Below are positions 58,401 to 64,000 of a DNA stretch of 64,000 bases, one piece after another. The stretch covers positions 81,903,073 to 81,967,072 of the forward strand of contig NC_071388.1 of assembly GCF_022682495.2 (NCBI RefSeq), in the 5' to 3' direction. Source of the stretch: Desmodus rotundus (lineage: Eukaryota; Chordata; Mammalia; Chiroptera; Phyllostomidae). Below the pieces are notes generated by a model that did no database searches, was not told the origin of the DNA, and saw only the letters and a program-made list of their open reading frames with translations. The position numbers and the translations under genes were made by a program. How positions within the stretch are numbered: position 1 is the stretch's first letter; every line of letters begins with the position of its first letter.

Positions 58401-60199
58401 ACTAAGGAAAAAGTTACACCAGCATTTAGAATACGAATCCGACTTCCCTGGTGAAGAGCAATGGCAGTGAGAGATTGCTCACTGAATGGCAGGATCTGTG
58501 ATGCCTGCTGAGATCAGCAACATGAGCCCTGTGAGTACATGGCACTATCACATTATCAAGTGATAATACGGCCAATGACACATTGATGCCTTGTAAGTAT
58601 TTCCTCCCTCAAAGAATCACAATAGAATTCTTGGTCACATCTGAAAAATTACTAGAGACACAATAGACAGAAAAATATTTTTGGTCCTCCTCCCCTCCTT
58701 TTCTCTTCTCTCCCCTCCTCAATACTTAGAGATACTACTGTTTTTCTGCTTATCACAGTGACATGATACCCTTAAATATTATAGGAAGTTTTACCAAACT
58801 ACCACCGTGCCTGTGCTTCTGCCCAGCTCCTAAGTGCCTTGGCAGCCACCCATGCTGGGAGGCCTCCTGGCCCTGAGCAAGCTCTGCGTCGTCATGACCT
58901 CTCAGGTGCCTTGCTGAGACTTGGAACGTAATGGACCTGCTCAGCAGTCAGAGAGAGGGAGGGAGAGAGGAGAGAGTGGAAACAATAGAACATTGATAAA
59001 ATCTTCATTTACCACTGAGAATTTTTTGGTTTTTGTTTTGGGACCTTGCTTGTCAGAACTTTGGACATTTAAAGAAAAACAAATTTTCAATCTTTTATGA
59101 GGTTGTGTATAAAAGGAACATCTTTAGTGACATGGCAAACTAAAGGTCAATTGAACGGACATGTGATGCCTAAGAAATGAGACTTTATTTATGCTTCCTT
59201 TGGAAGAAATAATTGATGACTTCCAATTGTCACTTGAATAAACTTGGGTCACAGTTTAACATGAGAAATCAAGGCCCTAATCCGGAAGGTTTCCTGTTGA
59301 TTTCAATGATTGGGCAAAGCTCCTGTGACTATCACACATATGAGTACAGGATATTTGCTAGTACAGAAATATTTCAAGCAACAATAATAAATATTGGGTT
59401 CTGCTTGTTAAATCCCTGGGATTAAAAGAAGAGCAATTAAATAGGATTAATCAATATATTGAGTTCTTCAGACAAGTGTGCAAGGTAAAACAAGGTTATT
59501 TTTAATCCACTTACTTAGCAGCGTGGTCATATTTAAAAAATGAGAATTTTATGTCTCTAAACTGAGAAAACACGGTTCTTCGCAACATTTACGTGATTGG
59601 AGGAGGGTTTGTGAATGTGTGTGTGCTATGAAGGCTTCTCAGTAGACAAAGCCACTTTGCCTGCAAAGAGTTGGGTTATCATCTGGGTTTTTTGGCTGTG
59701 GTTAATGTTAATGGTCACAGAAATCATACCTATGGGACAGTATACACTGACAGTGTAAGTTAATTTTCGTGTCACCTGCTTACTAATGTAGCTCATGTTA
59801 CACTTTGAAGATTTTTAACTATGGAATTCTTTCCGAGCTTTGTAATGCCTGTTTCTACTGGCCACCCCTCTCCCACTGTTGGTCTTCTTTTCCTTAACCC
59901 ATAGCTCCCACACTTCAACACAAAGAGTTACTTTGGAAACTTGCTATAATGAGATTTTAATAGTATGCTGGGGTAAACTTAGGGGTCGCATTGAAAATAA
60001 ACTGAATAATTTCAATAAAGTGGTGACCCACATTTCAAGAAACATTGTTTAGACTTTCCTTTGGTTACCATCTTCCTTCTGCTTAGCATCAAAGTGGCTT
60101 TCCCCCCTTCTGGATGTGGAATCTGCAGGCTCTTCCCTCCCTCTTTCTTTACCACCTATACCTGCAGTGAGCTTACTTCATACTGTTAGAGATAAGTCA
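55481..60199. other. longest unique-looking stretch, non-coding
   Basis: About 4.7 kb without a recognised gene. It includes an alternating AT tract at about 57686-57726 and a GAGAGGGAGG run at about 58950-58976. Portions at 57240-57500 and 59080-59450 are rich in homeodomain-type 'taatta' cores and look like candidate conserved non-coding DNA, which only comparison could show. Confidence 0.45.
57686..57726. repeat. (TA)n microsatellite, interrupted
   Basis: Alternating TA with a 'ggaaaataaa' interruption. Confidence 0.8.
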
Positions 60200-60556
60200 G
60201 AGAATTATGTGCTTGAAGAACTGTGAATATGCCACCCTACCTGGCAAGAGGGGCTTTGCAGGTGCGATGAAACTGAGGATTATGAGGTGGGGACCGATGT
60301 AATCACAAGGGTCGGGGTGGAGAGGGGGATAGGTATAAAGATAGTTTGCTACTGATCATGAAAACAGAGAGAGAGACCACAGAAATGTTTCCCTGGAACC
60401 TCTGGAAGGGACACTGGCATGCCAAAATTTTGATTTTGGGCCAATGAAACCAATTTCAGACTTCTAGCCTCCAAATATATAAGATAATAAATCCATGTTG
60501 TTCTAAGCCATTAAGTGTGTGGAGACATGCTGTGTCAGCAATAGGAGGCTAAGATA
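60200..60556 (+). mobile_element. MLT1-type LTR, sense
   Basis: MLT1 order in sense: 'aagaactgtgaatatgccac', 'gggctttgcaggtgcgatga', 'ctgaggattatgaggtgggg', 'gatgtaatcacaagggtc', 'gattttgggccaatgaaacc', 'atttcagacttctagcctcc', 'aagataataaatccatgttg', 'ttctaagccattaagtgtgt' and the end 'cagcaataggaggctaagat'. The 5' end is missing or unrecognisable. It contains the usual AATAAA-type signal. Confidence 0.8.
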
Positions 60557-62299
60557 GCCTCTCGGAATGTCACTGTGTCCATTCGGTTCAATGAAAAAAA
60601 CCAGAATAACAATTCCGACTCCTTAGAATTTTTGAGCAGATCTAAGGAGATACATCATGTAAAATACATGGATCCATAGTGCATATGTGCTGCCAAGGAA
60701 GATGCTGGTGGGGTCACGATGCCAGCAATTCTGCTTCACTGCTAGTCAGGCAGAGCCCCAGCCACTGCTGAATATGAGAGTTATCCTTAACTCACTTGAT
60801 TTTAGATCATTTTCTACTTCTAACTGTTCCTGTAGATAATAAACTCTCTCTTTTTGTATATGTTTCCAGAAGAAGCCAGCCATGTTCTTATTTTCATGTT
60901 AAATCAATGTAATCAATAAGATTTTTGGACCATCTACTAATGACCCACTTGGCCAGAAACTACTTGGCTTAATCATATTTCCCTTGAGTTTCTATCATTT
61001 ATGGTTTTAAGGTTGTTTAAGGTTACTTTTCCCTCCAAAGAAGAGCTTCTTTTGAAAGTCTTATGGTCCCATCACTCTCTACTGCTTCCCCCTTTAAGCA
61101 CCTAGCACGTCCCAAGAGGAGCTGATGATCTATTGTAACAAGTAGGATGTGATTAGATGCCAATTAAATGGAGGGCGATTGAAGAATAGTGAGATCTCAT
61201 AGGAGAGGAGCTGTGTATTGATATGTTTGGAAAGGCTTAGGGAGTAAGTGATTGAAGAGCAGTTAGAAAAGAGGATGAGGTGAGGAGCTTTAAATTAGGG
61301 GGCAACAGAAAAAATTCATTGAGCCTACTTAGAAGTAGGAATAAACAGGGATTACATGGGAAATAATCAGTTAATATAGAGATGGAATTATGGTTGGATG
61401 ATGCCAGGCTTTACAGGTATTGCAAGCACTGCTTATTTCATCTTATTTTTGAATCCTCTTAGCAGCCGATACCAGCACATCTGTAAGTTTAAGCAAACAT
61501 GCATTTCAGGGTGTTGTTTTTTTCCTTTTATAACAATCAGATAGAAGAGTCTGTGCTCTCATCTATCCCAGCTGATTCTTAGGTTGGGATACCAGGGTTA
61601 ATAGACATCTGTCCTGTCTTCTGCAAAATAGCTTGGACCCCCTAATATTGGATGCCATTAGTAGTGATAGAGTTCCAATTTTAAATATTTTTAAAAGAAA
61701 AAAATAATAGGCATATGGAGAAGAGCAGGACTATTCTAAGTATTCAGGGAGCTGTTCTAGAGAAGGAGTGAAGAAATCAGCAGTTTACCTTTATTACTGC
61801 TTCTCCCCAGTCACATTAATATAAAAGGGGCCAGCACATTGGTGAAGGAATAGTGCGGGAGGCGCTATGAGCACCAGCATCCCTGGCAAAATGTCAGCTG
61901 CCTTCAGGAGAAAAGTAAAAGAACAGGAAACAAATGAGATGATTCAAGAAAATAGCAGAGAGAGTGGATCAGAGCAGTCATGGGCTCCTTCAGAGATAAT
62001 TTTCATTCATGTTCAAAAGAGGCTGACTCCCTCCTGAAAGCCATATAATAAAGTAAATAAATTAAAGAGTAGAAAATAGTCTATTTTATGAGCCCAGAGA
62101 TGTGCATCCTTAACTGAGGAAGTACCAGGGCTCAACAGCCATTGCAAGGTGCCTCTCACACATTTTCTCCCCAAAGCTTCCGTGAGCCTCCAGCAACATG
62201 TTTTAATATAAAGGAAATCGGCATAACACCTGAAGGTTTTTATTGGCTTTGCAACATTTTGGAAATATAACATACAACAAAGTACGTAAAACAAGTTTT
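60557..62299. other. unique-looking non-coding DNA
   Basis: 1.7 kb without a recognised element or gene. Confidence 0.45.
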
Positions 62300-62640
62300 A
62301 CTTGTTAATGAATAATCATGGATTCATGGAACAGACCCATAGCTGTCAGAGGGGGGGCGGGTTGAGGGACTGGAGGAAAGAAGGAGAAGAGATTAACCAA
62401 AGAAATATATACATGACACATAGGCACAGACAACAGTGTAGTGAAGGCCAGAGGGAAGGGGGGGCGGGGGTAAGTGGAGGTGGGCAAAGGTGGGGGGATG
62501 GGGGTGGAAAGAGACTTTGCTCCAGGCAATGGGTGCACGATGCAGTGGGCAGATGATGTTTTATTTAGCTGTCCACTTGAACTTGTATAGTTTTGGGAAC
62601 CAATGTCACCCCAATAAATTCAATTAAAATATATGTAAAT
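62300..62640 (+). mobile_element. 5'-truncated L1 3'UTR, sense
   Basis: 'catagctgtcagaggggggg', the polypurine block, 'ccaggcaatgggtgcacgat', then 'ggaaccaatgtcaccccaat' and 'aaattcaattaaaat' are the L1 3'UTR in sense, the same terminal module as the L1 ending at 21047. The open frame through its G-rich part is not a gene. Confidence 0.85.
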
Positions 62641-62644
62641 ACAT

Positions 62645-63060
62645 ATTTTTTAAAGGTAAACACACATGCAATCACTGCCCCAGTCATGACATAGCACATC
62701 TCAGTACCAGAGAGGAACCTACCCCTCTCTGCAGGGTCCCTTCCTGTCACCATTTCCTTTCTCTCACAGGTATCCACTCTTCTGAGTCTCTTCACAATCA
62801 CTTTATTGTGCTTTTTTTAAAATACATTTGGGACTTGTATATGCATTCTATAAACATCACAATTTAGTTTCCCTGATTTTCTTGATGTTCTGTAAATGGA
62901 AATGGGTGATAAGTGCTTTTTTGTGTCTGGCTACTTTTCCCTTTTAATGTCATGTTTATGAGATTAATCCTTGGTGCTGAGTGTGGTTCTTGCTATATTT
63001 TTGATGTTACTAACGGATATTACATCACATACATGCATTATGGAATGGCTGTGTAAACAA
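62645..63060 (-). mobile_element. old L1M-type 3' end, antisense
   Basis: 'cagtcatgacatagcacatc', 'tttctctcacaggtatccac', 'ttttgtgtctggctactttt', 'aatgtcatgtttatgagatt' and 'aatccttggtgctgagtgtg' follow the antisense 3' end of L1M elements (agtcaagatatagaacat... gaggcaaccactgttctg... tgtctggcttctttcac... tgtttttgagattcatccat). Confidence 0.6.
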
Positions 63061-63131
63061 GTGGATGTAAATTTCAGATAACATTCTTAACAGAATCTCA
63101 GTTAAAATGAGCACTCATCAGCGCCTAAAGG

Positions 63132-63715
63132 AGGTCTATTAGTTTCCTATTGCTGTGTAACAAATTACCACACATTTAGCAATTTCGACCACCTCCTATG
63201 TGGTACTGCACAGTTCTGGAGGTCAGCCATTTGAGGTCAGCTTCACTAATTTCTCTTTTCTCAGTCACTTACGGCCAAAATCCAAGTGTCCCCTACTCTG
63301 GTGTCTGATTTGGAGATCTAGGGCGGAATTCACTTCCAACTCATTCAAATTATTGGTATAATTCACTTTGTTGTGGTTGTGGAACTGAAACCTCATCTCC
63401 TTGCTGGCTGTCGGCAGGAAATCATTCTCAGAAACTACACATTGCTCTCAGGTTCTTCCATCTGGCCTCCTCCATTTTCAAAGCCAACCAAGGCACATCC
63501 AATCCCTCATTTTCCCTTCCATCAAGACCTGGAGAAAACTCTGCTTAAAAGTGGTCAGATTTGTGTGATTAGCTTAAGTCCACCTTGAAAATCCTTTGGC
63601 CATGAAATGATGACAAATATATCATCATATTTACAGATTTTAGCCATACTCAAAGGGGAGGGGATTTTCCAAGGTGATGGTCACTGAGAGAATCTTGGAA
63701 TTTTGCTCACCATAG
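63132..63715 (-). mobile_element. MLT1-type LTR, antisense
   Basis: Reversed MLT1 order: 'attagtttcctattgctgtg', 'taacaaattaccacacattt', 'cacagttctggaggtcagcc', 'ccatctggcctcctccattt', 'tcaaagccaaccaaggcaca', later 'tactcaaaggggaggggatt' and 'atcttggaattttgctcacc'. Almost the full length of the LTR is present. No internal retroviral region. Confidence 0.75.
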
Positions 63716-64000
63716 GAGAAAACTAACCATTCAAAATGAGTTAAATGGCATATACTACCCATCAGATTTATCTAGGAACCAAAGGGTTTTTTAACTGTCA
63801 TATGTCTCTTAGATAAGTTGTTCTGCCTTTGCCTTGACAGAGGGTGATGATTTATCTCAGTGTATCTGTGCTTAGGTCCAGCAGAGCTGCCAACAGGTAG
63901 TTAATCATCATGAGAGAGACAGGAAAGACTTCCTAGTGGACATGCTGCAGGATGATTCAGATGTTTTCAATGTAATTTTCTGATTTGTGTGATGTTTGGC
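63716..64000. other. non-repeat stretch at window end
   Basis: Nothing recognised. Confidence 0.4.

Noticed and set aside
62302..62556. Gly/Arg-rich 84-codon frame
   Set aside because: Translation of the polypurine L1 3'UTR; low-complexity and not a protein.

Overview
The window is AT-rich, repeat-dense mammalian nuclear DNA, almost certainly from a bat and most likely a yangochiropteran. The clearest marker is eight copies of the tRNA-derived Ves SINE: a head resembling a 'ccctggctggtgtggctcag' core, a 'gatgtttctctcc' middle and a (TAAA)n or A-rich tail. Eutherian-wide relics (MIR, L2, MLT1/MST-type LTRs, a MER2-type Tigger element), several L1 lineages and two internally deleted mariner elements fit that assignment.

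I find no host protein-coding gene, rRNA, tRNA gene or CRISPR array. Every open frame I could interpret is transposon-derived (L1 ORF1/ORF2 or mariner transposase pieces) or an accidental frame over a repeat. The window reads as a gene-poor intergenic or long-intron region.

Layout. 1-366: end of an MST/MLT1-type LTR. 3.3-5.0 kb: 5' part of an antisense L1 (5'UTR plus the start of ORF1). 5.4 kb: palindromic DNA transposon. 8.1-8.6 kb: antisense MLT1-type LTR. 9.5 kb: MIR. 10.9 kb: Tigger-like MITE. 14.0-14.7 kb: MER2-type element with TIRs and TA duplication, split by a Ves SINE. 15.5-21.05 kb: the largest element, a near-full-length but dead sense L1 with a Ves SINE in its endonuclease region. 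22.9-24.2 kb: antisense L1 RT fragment, then a Ves. 25.4-25.8 kb: L1 3' end. 29.3 kb: MIR. 30.8-33.2 kb and 36.1-38.5 kb: two antisense L1 3' halves, each split by a short mariner. 33.2-34.2 kb: L2 pieces. 35.1 kb: Ves with a clean 11-bp target duplication. 39.88-39.98 kb: a perfect 28-bp inverted repeat. 41.7 kb: Ves. 42.2-43.4 kb: an LTR containing another LTR and an L1 tail. 48.1-49.03 kb: three Ves SINEs, two of them head to head. 51.8-55.5 kb: two related LTRs flanking an old L1M that is itself interrupted. 60.2-60.6 kb and 63.1-63.7 kb: MLT1-type LTRs. 62.3-63.1 kb: L1 tails.

The stretches between are mostly unique-looking DNA with no recognisable gene; a few could be conserved non-coding elements, which sequence alone cannot show. 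No new functional system is visible. The most distinctive items are the perfect inverted repeat near 39.9 kb, the deleted mariners and the datable nested insertions.
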